Positions 45,278-56,119 are shown, numbered from the stretch's first letter. The stretch: 64,000 bases of DNA from Piromyces finnis (GCA_002104945.1 MCFH01000052.1:186001-250000), one strand, 5' to 3'. Notes: generated by a model from the sequence alone, not told the origin. Numbers and translations: made by a program.

Positions 45278-45420
45278 TATAAAGATATAAAATATATCTT
45301 TAAATTATTTAATAATTAATTAATAATTATTAAATAATAATTTTGATATTTTAATGAAAAAATTATTTGAAAAATTTATTATAATTTTATGAAATAATTA
45401 AATAATGATTAATTTAAATC
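45278..45420 (+). repeat. LTR-like repeat, family B, start only
   Basis: TATAAAGATATAAAATATATC (TGT changed to TAT), then the same text as 35599-35700. It stops near 45420. Confidence 0.6.
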
Positions 45421-45479
45421 AAATTTAGATACGTTACAAGTGCTGAATACACCTACTTTAACAATAAAAGTTAAAGTCA

Positions 45480-45900
45480 AACAGTAATATTAAATTAAAA
45501 TTTAAGATCATTTCTTAATTTGTATACTCTTTCTTCTTTATCCGGTTGTCCTACATTTTCTATCAATTTGTATATTTTGTAGGCAGTAGTATTGGTAAAA
45601 TTTATATATGAATTGTATTCATCACTCTAAAAGAACTAATAAAAATAGATAAAAGAGCCAGAGAATTAATAATAAATAGTTTGAGTTCTCTGGCTCTTTT
45701 ATCTATTTTTATTAGTTCTTTTATAGTGCCTTTTTCATAATAGTTTTCTATAATTCCATATACTTTTATCAATTCTTTTGTATCAACGTTACTTTTATCT
45801 GAAGCATAGAATTATTTTAATTTTTCTTCATAAATGAAAGATTCTAAATCTTCTTTACTTCACAGTTTTATTATACGTAGAGTGTCCTATCAGACTCTTA
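45480..45900 (-). pseudogene. Unassigned protein remnant with a fold-back duplication
   Basis: The minus strand reads a protein-like frame KEDLESFIYEEKLK, a TAA, then FYASDKSNVDTKELIKVYG, IIENYYEKGTIKELIKIDKR and ARE, ending in VGQPDKEERVYKLRNDLKF and a TAA at about 45505. I do not recognise the family; the text is helical and charged and does not resemble Gag, RT or integrase. Between the two halves lies a 43-bp inverted duplication (45623-45665 and 45686-45728, one mismatch, 20-base loop) copying coding sequence backwards, which destroys the frame. It could be a host gene relic or part of an unrecognised element. Confidence 0.5.
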
Positions 45901-46179
45901 ATCGGATAAATATTTATTAAGGACTCTTTTTAATATTTATTAATTATATTTACATTTATATATACTACGCCATAATATATATAAATATAAATAAAAATAT
46001 ATTTTGTGTTAACTATAATTAAGGTTTATAATTTATATTTTATATCATACAACATAAAATAAACATATATCAATGTGATAGGCAGATGTGTTCATAAATA
46101 TATATTAAAATAATTATAACAATGTGTTAGTTAAATTATCTTTCATATTTTCACTGCTTTCTTGAAATGTAATATGTGA
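45901..46179. other. AT-rich spacer
   Basis: No gene seen; rich in ATATAAATATAAAT. Confidence 0.4.
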
Positions 46180-46575
46180 TGGTGTATCACGATCATTGTT
46201 TATTCATTATTATCAATTATTATCATCTTATTAACTGCATCTTTATCAATTAATATTTCACAATATTTTCACTTATATTTTTATAAGCGTAATGTAAAAG
46301 AGTATTTATTCATTCATGTAGATTTGTTATCTTTTATTGTAATACTAATTTGTATTTTATTACTTTGTGATAATATATCATATTTTTATAAGCGTAATGT
46401 AAAAGAGTATTTATTCATTCATGTAGATTTGTTATCTTTTATTGTAATACTAATTTGTATTTTATTACTTTGTGATAATATATCAAAGTATATAAATTAC
46501 ATATTAGATGTGTTCAAAATAATGATTGATAAGATTTATTATATTGTTCATTTAACTAAGAAAATAATAATTTAA
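46180..46575 (+). pseudogene. Hypothetical membrane protein remnant with 105-bp tandem duplication
   Basis: An open frame of 131 codons after a TGA at 46177. It contains hydrophobic stretches TIIVYSLLSIIIILLTASL and twice LLSFIVILICILLLC, each preceded by YFYKRNVKEYLFIHVD. A 105-bp unit (46276-46380, 46381-46485) is duplicated exactly in tandem, adding 35 residues in frame. No in-frame ATG precedes the first hydrophobic segment, so it is either a pseudogene or the 3' exon of something. Function unknown. Confidence 0.4.
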
Positions 46576-47760
46576 AATATTTAATAGAACAAAAAATCAA
46601 ATGTTAATATAAAATTTAATAATAAAAAAAAGAGAGATACTCCATTTCCATTATATTTTACATTCTAAGAAAAAAAAAGATAATGTTAATATTGTTAAAT
46701 ATTCAGTTTAAAAAAGATCAGACACAAATATTTAAAATGAAAATAGATAGACATTATTATATTACGAATGCACACAAGAAAATAAAGGTATAATTAAGCT
46801 TTAATTGAAGAGGAGCAAAAGTAAATATTCAAAACAAAATATGTAGAAACACCATTACATGTAAAAAAAGGAAAAGAGGAAATAGTTTTAACCTGCTGAT
46901 AATAAAACTATAAAGTAAAATATCCGTATTGTAAATTTAAAATTTTAATTAGCAATGAAAATCCAGCAATATTAGATAATGTTACTTTATTCTATTATTA
47001 ACTTAATGGTTCATGGTCAGTAGAATATAATTAAGACAGTCTGAATTCCATTTTGAACATCTTTATTTATATTCTCCTCTATAAATATTTAATTAATACA
47101 TTTATTTATTTTAATAACTACAATGTATATTTAATTTCAAATAAATGTTAATAATAATTACCCTTTTACATCATCTTTTTCATTAATTTCGGAGAAAGTA
47201 ACATCCCATTTTAATTTAAAAATAAATAGTAGTAGTAAAAATAAAATAATATTTAAAAAAAAAATTATGAAATTTAAAATAGTAATATTAAAAATGAAAA
47301 TTATACAAATAAAGAAATACTGTTCTTTTTTTATTTTATTTAATGACCAAAATTTAATAATAATTTTTTTATTTTATTTAATGACCGAAATTTAATAATA
47401 ATTTAAAGTTTAATTAATTCTTTATCCATTTAAAATTTTAATTTTCCTAAAAAGTTTTATTTTTTTATTTATATATTTTTTTTAAAAAAAAGTTTTAATT
47501 TTATTTTTATTTTAATAAACTAGTTTTTACAATGAATTCTAAAGTTTTCTTTAATTGGCTTTATACCATTTTAATCTTATAATAATAGTTGCAATTTATA
47601 ACAATTGCTATAATAATAAAATATCTATTTATATATTTTTATTAATGTTTATTCATTATTTAAATAATATATTGAATATTTCGCCTTTTCTAAATATGAA
47701 AATAAAAATATTACTATATAATATATATAAAATAACTTAAATTTTAGATAAAAAGGATTT
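46576..47760. other. AT-rich spacer with small repeats
   Basis: No reliable gene. Near 46830-46890 a short frame reads TKYVETPLHVKKGKEEIVL, perhaps coding debris. At about 47327-47402 a block TTTATTTTATTTAATGACC is tandemly duplicated with its neighbours (one substitution). Confidence 0.4.
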
Positions 47761-47879
47761 AACCATTTCTAGGTTTATTTATTTATCAACACAATTAATA
47801 AATCATCACCAATATATTTATTAAGTTAGCTTAGATATTCTCATAATGAATGTGATAATATAATGTATGTAGATATTGA

Positions 47880-47909
47880 TTGATTCAAATGTAATCACAT
47901 TTGAATCAA
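47880..47909. repeat. 13-bp perfect hairpin
   Basis: Arms TTGATTCAAATGT and ACATTTGAATCAA with loop AATC. On the minus strand it follows AATAAATAACATATTCATG, similar to the TATA/CATG/hairpin order of the LTR families. A B-box-like GGATTCGAACT lies at about 47964. Perhaps another LTR relic. Confidence 0.5.
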
Positions 47910-48476
47910 CATGAATATGTTATTTATTCTACAAAAATAATTAATATAATATATTTAAGTAAAACGGATTCGAACTAAAAAAACAATATTAAATTCAAGA
48001 ATTTCCATTATTAAATGAATATAAAATAGTTATTCTTCTTTTATTTAAATTGAGATTAATAATTATTAAAATATAATATCCTATTTAAAAGAAATGTAAA
48101 TATTTATTTATATATGGCTTATGACAATGGTGTAGAATTAGGAAATTCAATACAGTATTGATTATGTTAAATACGATATTAGTGAAAAAATTATATAATC
48201 ATATATTTTATATTAAATATATGTTTATTTAAATAGAATAATATATTAAAATATAATTATGAAAATGATTTAAAAATAAAAAGTTTATAATTAAATTTAA
48301 TTATAAAGTCTATTAAAGTAATAATAGTTTTAAAAAATATGAAATACTTTATATTTTTTAAAACTATGATTACTTTAATAAACTTGTATTACCAAATACA
48401 TTTATTTTTATTTATTGTACATTTCAACTTTTAAAAATAATTGAAATAAATATATTTAATATTTAACTACCAGAGG

Positions 48477-48716
48477 AATTAAAATCATTCCAAGAAGTTT
48501 TCAATACTCCACCAAAAGGTAAAATTTTTAATAGGAAAATTAACCGACTAAACGCTTACCTAATAAGGAAAAGGTTAAGAAACTACCTATGATGTCACAC
48601 ATATCTTTGGATAAGACTCAAGAAGATGCCCTCGAAAAGGAATTTAAAGAACTAGAAGAAGAAAATAAAGTTGAAAAAACCAGAGCTTCTTCCGCTTGCA
48701 ATGTTTTCAATGTACC
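48477..48716 (+). pseudogene. pol: Fragment of the integrase-less lineage: start of RT
   Basis: Reads LPEELKSFQEVFNTPPKGK, then SHISLDKTQEDALEKEFKEL and ASSACNVFNVP, matching the region just before RT in the 57.5-63.1 kb polyprotein (60718-60977) with one frameshift. It is cut at the NVP box by a family C repeat. Confidence 0.85.
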
Positions 48717-49068
48717 TGTAAAAGTTTTATAAAATTTAAAACAGATTATAAAATTTCACAATAAAACTACACCAAAATAAAATAAAAAAAATAAAAAAAA
48801 AACGAAAACAAAATATATTTAAAATTCACTTTTTATTAATTTATTTAGTTATTAACTAAATTAATACTAATTTAATTAAATAATAAAATAATAAAACTAA
48901 ACTAAAACTAATTAAATACACTTTTGATTCAATTTGAGTAAACTACAAATTGAATACAGTCCATGTATTACCTATATATTAATTAAATATTAATAATACT
49001 ATTTATTATATATTTGCTATTAAAAATTGCTAATTTAGAACTACGCTAAAGTTATTAAACTAGAAGTA
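48717..49068 (+). repeat. LTR-like repeat, family C start joined to reversed middle
   Basis: Starts TGTAAAAGTTTTATAAAATT. From about 48840 it continues as the reverse of the family middle, with hairpin arms at about 48929-48957 and CCATGTATTACC. The sequence therefore switches strand internally. Confidence 0.6.
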
Positions 49069-49218
49069 TTATCTTTTCTTTCTGAATACCGTATTCTATA
49101 TGATGTTAATGATATTAATAAACGAATCAGTGATATTACTGAAAATAATCCTGTTGATATGTATAATAAAATTAATAATTTAATTAATAGCCATTATAAT
49201 ATAATATATTTCTCTTAA
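49069..49218 (+). pseudogene. Short unassigned coding remnant
   Basis: Open frame EVLSFLSEYRILYDVNDINK and ISDITENNPVDMYNKINNLI to a TAA at about 49216. Composition is protein-like and distinct from the flanks; possibly the N-terminal domain of a Gag. No family assigned. Confidence 0.35.
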
Positions 49219-49754
49219 TTATTAATATTGGAATTAATATAAACATCATAAGTTTAAAATTAATGTTTATAAAACTAATATATATTTTAAAAAAATATAA
49301 TAATTATATAATAAATATTAAATCGAAATATTAATTGTTAAATACTATATATATAATTAAAAATTGTTTGTAATAATTCGAAATATTAATTGTTAAATAC
49401 TATATATATAATTAAAAATTGTAATAATTAAGTATATAATGAATTAAACAAATAAATAATAATTTAGCAATAAATTAATTTATTTAAAATTCTAATATAT
49501 AATTATTTTGTAGTAATCTGCTTAATTATTTATTACATATTATTTATTTTATTTTTTATATTTTTACAATAACAATTACCTTTTCTTTTTAAAAAACATG
49601 TTTTATATTTAATAACAAACCAATTTTTTTTTGAAGTTACAATATTTGGAATTGCTACTGTAGAAGATTTAGAACTTTCGGATATTTTTTTGTCTATTTA
49701 GGAAGTCTACCTTGTGTTAGGTATTAATTTATTTGTACTCTTTTTTAAGTGAAT
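49219..49754. other. AT-rich spacer
   Basis: Contains a tandem duplication of CGAAATATTAATTGTTAAAT and following text (49324-49378; 49379-49428). A plus-strand stretch at about 49635-49740 reads VTIFGIATVEDLELSDIF, a stop, then YLVLGINLF, perhaps the second half of a retroviral-type protease. Too weak to call. Confidence 0.35.
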
Positions 49755-52165
49755 TTAATTATAATACACTACAAAAAGAGCATTGATGAATGTCTTGGAT
49801 GGAAATCGCCGTAGTTTGCAAAGAATGGTGAAAATTTTGATGATTCTTGGACTGATTATTATTATTACTGAATTCAGCAAGATTAAGAAAGTTTTTCCAA
49901 TTAGAACTTTTATAGTTTGAAAAGCCTCATAAATATTGTTCAATAATGGAGTTTACCTTCTCCGTCTGACCATTAGATTGATGATGGAATGAAGAAGAAA
50001 ACTTAAAATCAATAATAAGAGAAGAACAAATAAATTGAAAAAATTTAGAGGTAAATTGAGAACCTCTATCAGTAATAATAGAAGAAAGTAATCTGCGTAA
50101 ACGGAATATATTATCAATGAAAGCGAAAGCTGTTTCCGATTCAGAGAGAATACCTTTAAAGGGGATAAGATGAATCATTTTAGTAAGATGATCAATAGTT
50201 TCCAGAATACAAGTGTAACCAGATGAAGAGGAAAGATCAGTAATAAAATCCATTGAAATAGAATATCAAGATTGATCGGCTATTTCAAAAGGGTTAAGGA
50301 AACTGTATGATTTATGAAGAGAATTTTTTTAATGGCAACAGATTTCACAAGGGCGAACGTAGTTTTCAACATCGGTTGTAATTGATAGCCACCAAAAATA
50401 TCTAGTTATAAGAGAAATAGTTCTTTTAATGCCAAAGTGACCAGCGGAAGGAGAATCATGACAAAATTTAAGAAGGAACATAGATGCGATCAGCAGAAAG
50501 GAGAAAGCTATTACTTAAAGAAAATTTGTCGATTTGGGGATGAGGGATTGGAGGCTTCTTGCAATCGAGGTAATCAAAAATTTTATTATAGAGTTCATCA
50601 TTTTTATATTCGTAGAAGAAAGAATTGCTTATGGTAGGCACTGAAGTTACAATAGCACAAAAGTTTTCAGGACGTAAAACATTGAAAGGAATATCGGATG
50701 AAGGATTAAAAGAGCCACAACGGTAAATAATAAAAGTTAAATTCAGAGGAACAGAGCCCAGCGGACAAGACGTTGAGACATCTTTTCTGATTTCTTTTGG
50801 TAAAGAAGGTTCCTATGATCCGAGTATATTATGAGAAGGTGACGCCAGGTTTCCAAAGCTGCGACAATAGCGAGGAGTTCTTTCTTGTAAATAGGATAAT
50901 TTCATTCAGGACCAGTAAGTGAGCAGGAGAAGAAAGCAACCGAATGAGTCATATTAACATTGGGAGAAACTTGAGGGAATTGCTCCTATAGCAAAATTAC
51001 TTGAATTGGTATCAACATAAATGGTAAGTCGCGATTTGGAAAAATAAGAACAGGTGCAGCGAAGTTTGGAATAAGTCGTCGATAATAATTAGAGAGGCCA
51101 AGAAAAAATTAAACTTCTTTCAAATTGAAGAGTGTAGGCCAATTTAAAATATAAGAAACTTTTAATTCTGACTAAGTTATAGGTTGGACGAAGATCAAAT
51201 TAAAAATATTTTTCCTTTTCCGAGATATTCCAACATATCTTGGATTAGTAGAAGCGGGTAAGAGTCTCATATAGTAATTGAATTTAATTGTCAATAATCA
51301 ACACACATTCAAAGTTGACCATTTTTCTTAGGGAAAATAGAACAGAAGCAACAAAATATGAATTTTTGATGGTTCTTTGATTTAGACAAATTAGTTTAGT
51401 TGGAATGGGCATAAAGGAAGTAATCGAATATTTATCTTTTTGCTTTAAAAGACAATTATCAAGTGAATGATATCGGAAGAACCACAATACACAAATAAGT
51501 TATTTTTTCTTCTTCTGTCCTTTTCAGCTTTGCTTAAAGGTCCATTAAACATTTTTTTATTAGAATTGTTATTATTATTCTTTGGGAAATTATTATTTCT
51601 TCTAGGCTTATAGTTTTCAGAATCTTTATGACCAAAATATTTCTATTAACAACGAATCTTGAATCAATTCTAGAAGCAATAGTTTACATAGAAAAAAGAT
51701 TCTTTCGCCCAGGGAACATCTCAATGATACGTGAAGCAACTTGATTGACCAAACCTGACGTAAAACCATCCATCTTGGCTTCTTCATTCCAAGAGGAAAC
51801 ATCTCCATATTTGTTAAATTCCATAATGTAGTCGTTAGCACGGCCGATATTCTTTTATCTAACCCTTTTAAGCAAAGAAAATTTCATCGTTGCTCCTATA
51901 GAAGGTTTTTAGTCTATTGACAAAAGCATCATAATATAGGAGGCATTGATCATGATTTTCAATTAAAGTAGCAACCTAACTCAAGGCATTTCCATACAAA
52001 CGAGTGATAATGTATAAAATCTTTATTTCGTCGTTTTGGAATCTCTCAGGGTAAAGAAGAAACTAATTCTATCTTGGTCATATATCCATTTAGAAATCTT
52101 TTATCCCCAGCAAATCCATCCTTTAGAGTAGTATTGTCAAAGATGTTCTGGTTAATTTCATTCAT
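49755..52165 (-). pseudogene. gag-pol: Chromovirus gag-pol remnant (gag, RT, RNase H, integrase)
   Basis: Minus strand from right to left. Gag ATG is at 52165 (MNEINQNIFDNTTLKDGFAGD), a close relative of 35086-35598. A TAG lies at 51976-51978 (LS*VATLI). Then SSWNEEAKMDGF and a knuckle split by a frameshift (CGSSD..HSLDNC, about 51450-51510). RT traces include NSYFVASVLF (about 51300-51400). RNase H is scattered at 50700-51060. The integrase zinc finger is HDSPSAGHFGIKRT...CEICC (50330-50465) and the core is open at 49927-50253 with D in MDFITDL, D in ITDRGSQF and E in SNGQTEKVNS. A TGA follows and the core end reads NWKNFLNLAEF. Many frameshifts. Confidence 0.82.
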
Positions 52166-52169
52166 TTTG

Positions 52170-52610
52170 ACTTATAATTGGAAGCTTAGTTTATTTGATT
52201 TTCGAATATTATCTCCTGATTATAGGAAGCTTAAATTAAGACTCGGAATACTATCTTTCATTTCCAAAACAAAAAAGTTAAATTTACTAGAAAGATTATT
52301 AGCATTTTCATCATTACTTGGATTCTCAATTCCAAATAATTTGTATATCTCATTGAATTGTATTGGTTGTACTAAATCGTTATTACCTATCATAGAATCA
52401 TAATTATCAAATTTATAAGTTGAATTTAATTTAATATCTAAATCAGCTTCAATGGTTGAAATTATCGTTTAAAAATTGTAAATATCAGCTTTTTCTCCCT
52501 TGATCAATTTTATATAAAATACTGATGTTAAAACTTTTTGTCTTTTAGGAATCAAATTGAAAGTTTTCATTAATTTCTCGATATCAATATCAATATTTAA
52601 TTTAAAGTAA
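52170..52610 (-). pseudogene. Unassigned coding region upstream of gag
   Basis: The minus strand reads IDIEKLMKTFNLIPKRQKVL, DIYNF, a TAA, then IEADLDIKLNSTYKFDNYDS, PIQFNEIYKLFGIENPS and FFVLEMKDSIPSLNLSFL to a stop about 40 codons before the gag ATG. It is protein-like, but I do not recognise it. It could be a separate ORF of this element family or host sequence trapped between a family A LTR start (52617) and gag. Confidence 0.4.
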
Positions 52611-52616
52611 ATTGGT

Positions 52617-52737
52617 GTAAAGATATCAAACGCCTCAACTTGATATCTTTAATGTAACTTAAGCCACAAGTATTATTGTTTAAGTTACACAATTTATATT
52701 GCAGAAAAAGAAAATGAGACATAATTTATTTAAGTAT
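52617..52737 (+). repeat. LTR family A, start fragment
   Basis: Starts TGTAAAGATATCAAACGCC, forming the terminal hairpin with CTTGATATCTTTA. It continues GCCACAAGTATTATTGTTTA as in 54600-54675 reversed, and ends near 52737. Confidence 0.7.
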
Positions 52738-53238
52738 CCTGAAAGTGTCCATGTCCAAATTATTATGACGATAACTCTCTGTAATAGTTATTATACATTT
52801 AATAATAATTATTATCTACAATATAATAATACAATATATATTTTGTATTATTAAATTGAGGAATTTCTTAAAAAAAATGATAAAATAAATAAATGAGTTT
52901 ATTATAAGCGAGTTATAATAAACAATACAAAATATTAAGAGTATTTTTAGTTTAAATATTTTTATTAATATAGTATTTTGAAAAGGTTATTTATTATAGT
53001 TTGTTCTTATAATAATAACTTTGGATTCTTTAATGAAATCCAAGAGTTCTCTTATTTATATATTTATTAAAATTTAAATTTAAATGAATAATTTCTAAAA
53101 TTAACAAATAATCTTTTTAGGAAAATATTAGAAGAAAAACCTAAAAAGAAATTCGATTGATATTCTAAACATACCAATCATCATAATATTAAGTAAAACC
53201 TAATAAAGGAAAAACCTTAATATCCGATATTTCTAATG
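52738..53238. other. AT-rich spacer
   Basis: No gene or partner repeat recognised. Confidence 0.4.
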
Positions 53239-53792
53239 TGTCAATTTCAAATATTAAATTTACTATATAAAAAATGTGTATTAATAATCTCACAAAGAAC
53301 TTCTTAAAGTTGTTCTTTGTTCAACTTATTTATACTTTCATTTTTTAATATAATATAGACATTTTTTAATATAATATAGATATTAATAAAGTATAATAAT
53401 AATATTTTTATGTTATACGTGTATAATAATATAAATATAAATAATAATTTTCTTTAAATATCGATATTAATAAGTTGTTAAAAATAATATTAATAATTAT
53501 TTAAATAAATCTTATTTTACTAATTGGTTTTGTTTAATATTAATTAATTGTTACACTATTTATCTCCGTGTAATAAATAGCTTTCCAATTAATATTTATA
53601 TTAAATAAACTATTATTAGTAAAATATTAAATTATTTAATATTTATTTTTAGTTAGATTATGTCAAAATCACAGTTCATGAAATTTGACATTTCATGAAA
53701 TTTCATAATTTTGAAATTATTAATTAAATTAATTAAAATATTAATTTAATAATATTTTACTAATAATAGTTTATTTAATATAAATATTAATT
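53239..53792. repeat. LTR family D fragment followed by its own inverted end
   Basis: 53239-53664 follows family D, including the hairpin ACAAAGAAC/GTTCTTTGT and the TATTTATACT TATA complement. 53665-53792 (TGTCAAAATCACAGTTCATG...) is the reverse complement of the family D end. The two form a head-to-head inverted repeat of roughly 80-130 bases. Confidence 0.7.
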
Positions 53793-53809
53793 CTTACAAT
53801 GAGTGTAAG

Positions 53810-54675
53810 TGTAAAGTCGAACACTGAAAGAATAGATTAGTATATCTATTCTATTACAATAACACTATAATTAAAATAAAAATTGTTTTATAAAAATATC
53901 TTTTATTATAATAGAAATTTTATTAATAACAATTGCATTGATAAAATGATGAAAAATATCTTCTATTTATATTTTTTCTAAATACATTTATATTATATTA
54001 TAACTATTTATTTAAAATATATTATTATTTAAAACCTACACTAAAATCTTAACTATTAATAAAATATTTAAATTATAACTATTTTAGTAAATCAAAAAGT
54101 ATTTAAAACCAATAGGATTCTACTCCAGGAAGCTCAACGCTACAGAAAGGAAATACTCTACTTTCGATAGAGAACTACTAGCCTTATCAGAAACTTTACT
54201 CCATTACAAGCTACTTTTACAACAAGGCCAGAAAATTTACTGTGCAACCAATCATAAGAACTTAGTAATTTATATCAACTCGGGATCAAAAGTTGAAACC
54301 AATCGAAAACTATTAATAAAATATTTAAATTATAACTATTTTAGTAAAACTAAATAGGTAATTCAAATCAAGTACTATTCGATTTGAATATGTGCCCATG
54401 TATTATTTATATATTAATCATTTATTATTTATATACTATTCATCTTTTTCTATCAAAAACAATACTAAAGCTAAGAAATTAAATTTCTCAATTTAATTTA
54501 TTTGTAAAACATTAAAAATAAATTAATAATTTATTTTGTTTCAAACTTTAATTATTAATAAATAAATTATGTCTCATTTTCTTTTTCTGTAATATAAATT
54601 GTGTAACTTAAAAAATAATACTTGTGGCTGAAGCTACATTAAAGATATCAAGCTGAGGCGTTTGATATCTTTACA
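53810..54675 (-). mobile_element. Solo LTR, family A, with GTAAG duplication and a captured pol fragment
   Basis: Ends TGTAAAGTCGAACACTG and TTTGATATCTTTACA, flanked by GTAAG (53805-53809; 54676-54680). Inside, at 54092-54307, sits a retroelement RNase H fragment flanked by a 41-bp direct repeat of LTR sequence (about 54051-54091 and 54308-54348). Without it the LTR would be about 610 bp. Confidence 0.88.
54092..54307 (+). pseudogene. pol: RNase H fragment of the integrase-less lineage, captured in an LTR
   Basis: Encodes KPIGFYSRKLNATERKYSTF, RELLALSETLLHYKLLLQQG and YCATNHKNLVIYINSGSKVE. It aligns with 62005-62223 of the 57.5-63.1 kb polyprotein. Over about 73 codons I count three amino-acid differences (Ser/Ala, Arg/Lys, Asp/Asn) against about forty synonymous differences. 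The Asp/Asn change hits the TDHK box of RNase H. Confidence 0.9.
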
Positions 54676-54680
54676 GTAAG

Positions 54681-55439
54681 AAGTTATTTATAAAATATAA
54701 ATGACTTCTTCTACAAATTAATAATAATTAAATAATTAACTATTACTAATTTGAGAAAGAATATAAAAATATTAATTTCGTGTTTATTATATAAAAATAC
54801 TAATAAATAAAAATATTAAATATTAACACATAAATATAAAAACGCACGTTAAATAAACATTACTTTTTAAAATAATTAATTCTTTATTTATTAATAAATT
54901 TATATAGTAATAACTCTTGATTTCTCAAAAGAGAATCAAGATTATTCTTTTATATTAATTTAATACATTATACATGGATTGGTTAAAATGATACAACTAA
55001 TTTAATGTAATAAAACAATGTATTTAAACAATGTATGTATTAAATTAATGTATTAAATGATGTATTAAGTGATGTATTAAATAATATATTAAATAATGTA
55101 AATAATAAATAATAAATAATTTATTATTTATTATTTATTATTCTCAAATGGGGATGGAAGTTTCTTGTTTGTCTCGCTGAAGGATTAACTGTCGTTGAAG
55201 CATGGAATTATTGTAAACAACACTATGGTTAAGAAGGTATAAAATACTAAGAAGATTTAAAAAAAATGATTTAAATCATCCTTTTTGAAAACTTTAAATT
55301 ACTTAAAAATATTTTTAGTTTTATAAAATTTAAATGATACAATATATAAACATTTTTATAATAGTGAATAAAAATTTCTAATATGAATTTAAGAAACCAA
55401 AATAAAATAAAATAAAATAATGCATTATAAAGTTCATTA
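54681..55439. other. AT-rich spacer with palindromes and a short coding remnant
   Basis: At 55080-55142 ATGTATTAA-type repeats lead into a near-perfect palindrome of AATAATAAATAATAA and its complement. At about 55145-55225 a frame reads WGWKFLVCLAEGLTVVEAWN then YCKQHYG and a TAA; it is protein-like, family unknown. Confidence 0.4.
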
Positions 55440-55934
55440 AAAACTCCAAAAATAATAAAGTTTGAAACAAAATAAATTATTAATTTATTTTTAATGTTTT
55501 ACAAATAAATTAAATTGAGAAATTTAATTTCTTAGCTTTAGTATTGTTTTTGATAGAAAAAGATGAATAGTATATAAATAATAAATGATTAATATATAAA
55601 TAATACATGGGCACATATTCAAATCGAATAGTACTTGATTTGAATTACCTATTTAGTTTTACTAAAATAGTTATAATTTAAATATTTTATTAATAGTTAA
55701 GATTTTAGTGTAGGTTTTAAATAATAATATATTTTAAATAAATAGTTATAATATAATGTAAATGTATTTAGGAAAAATATAAATAGAAAATATTTTTTAT
55801 TATTTGATCGATGTAATTGTTATTATTAAAAATTTCATTATAATAAAAGATATTTTTATAAAAACAATTTTATTTATTTAGTGTTATTGTAATAGAATAG
55901 ATATCCTAATCTATACTTTCTGTGTTTACATTAC
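55440..55934 (+). repeat. LTR family A, forward copy, 5' truncated
   Basis: The reverse complement of the body of 53810-54675. Contains TATATAAATAATACATGGGC, hairpin ATTCAAATC/GATTTGAAT (55617-55645) and ends CTGTGTTTACATTACA. With the copy at 53.8-54.7 kb it forms a large inverted repeat. Confidence 0.8.
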
Positions 55935-56119
55935 AATTTAATTTGAATTCAATATTAAGAAGTCATTATAAATGTTGTTAAATAAAGAATTTCTTATAAT
56001 TTTAGAATAAATTCATAAACTTAATTTGATTTGAATTTATTTTAAAGAAGTTATCTATTTAATAAATTTATATTTTTATTAATAAATATAAAATATATTT
56101 ATTAATAATATACTTAATT

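Noticed and set aside
49635-49754. Protease fragment (YLVLGINLF)
   Set aside because: Too short, with a stop, and the DSG/DTG motif is not visible.
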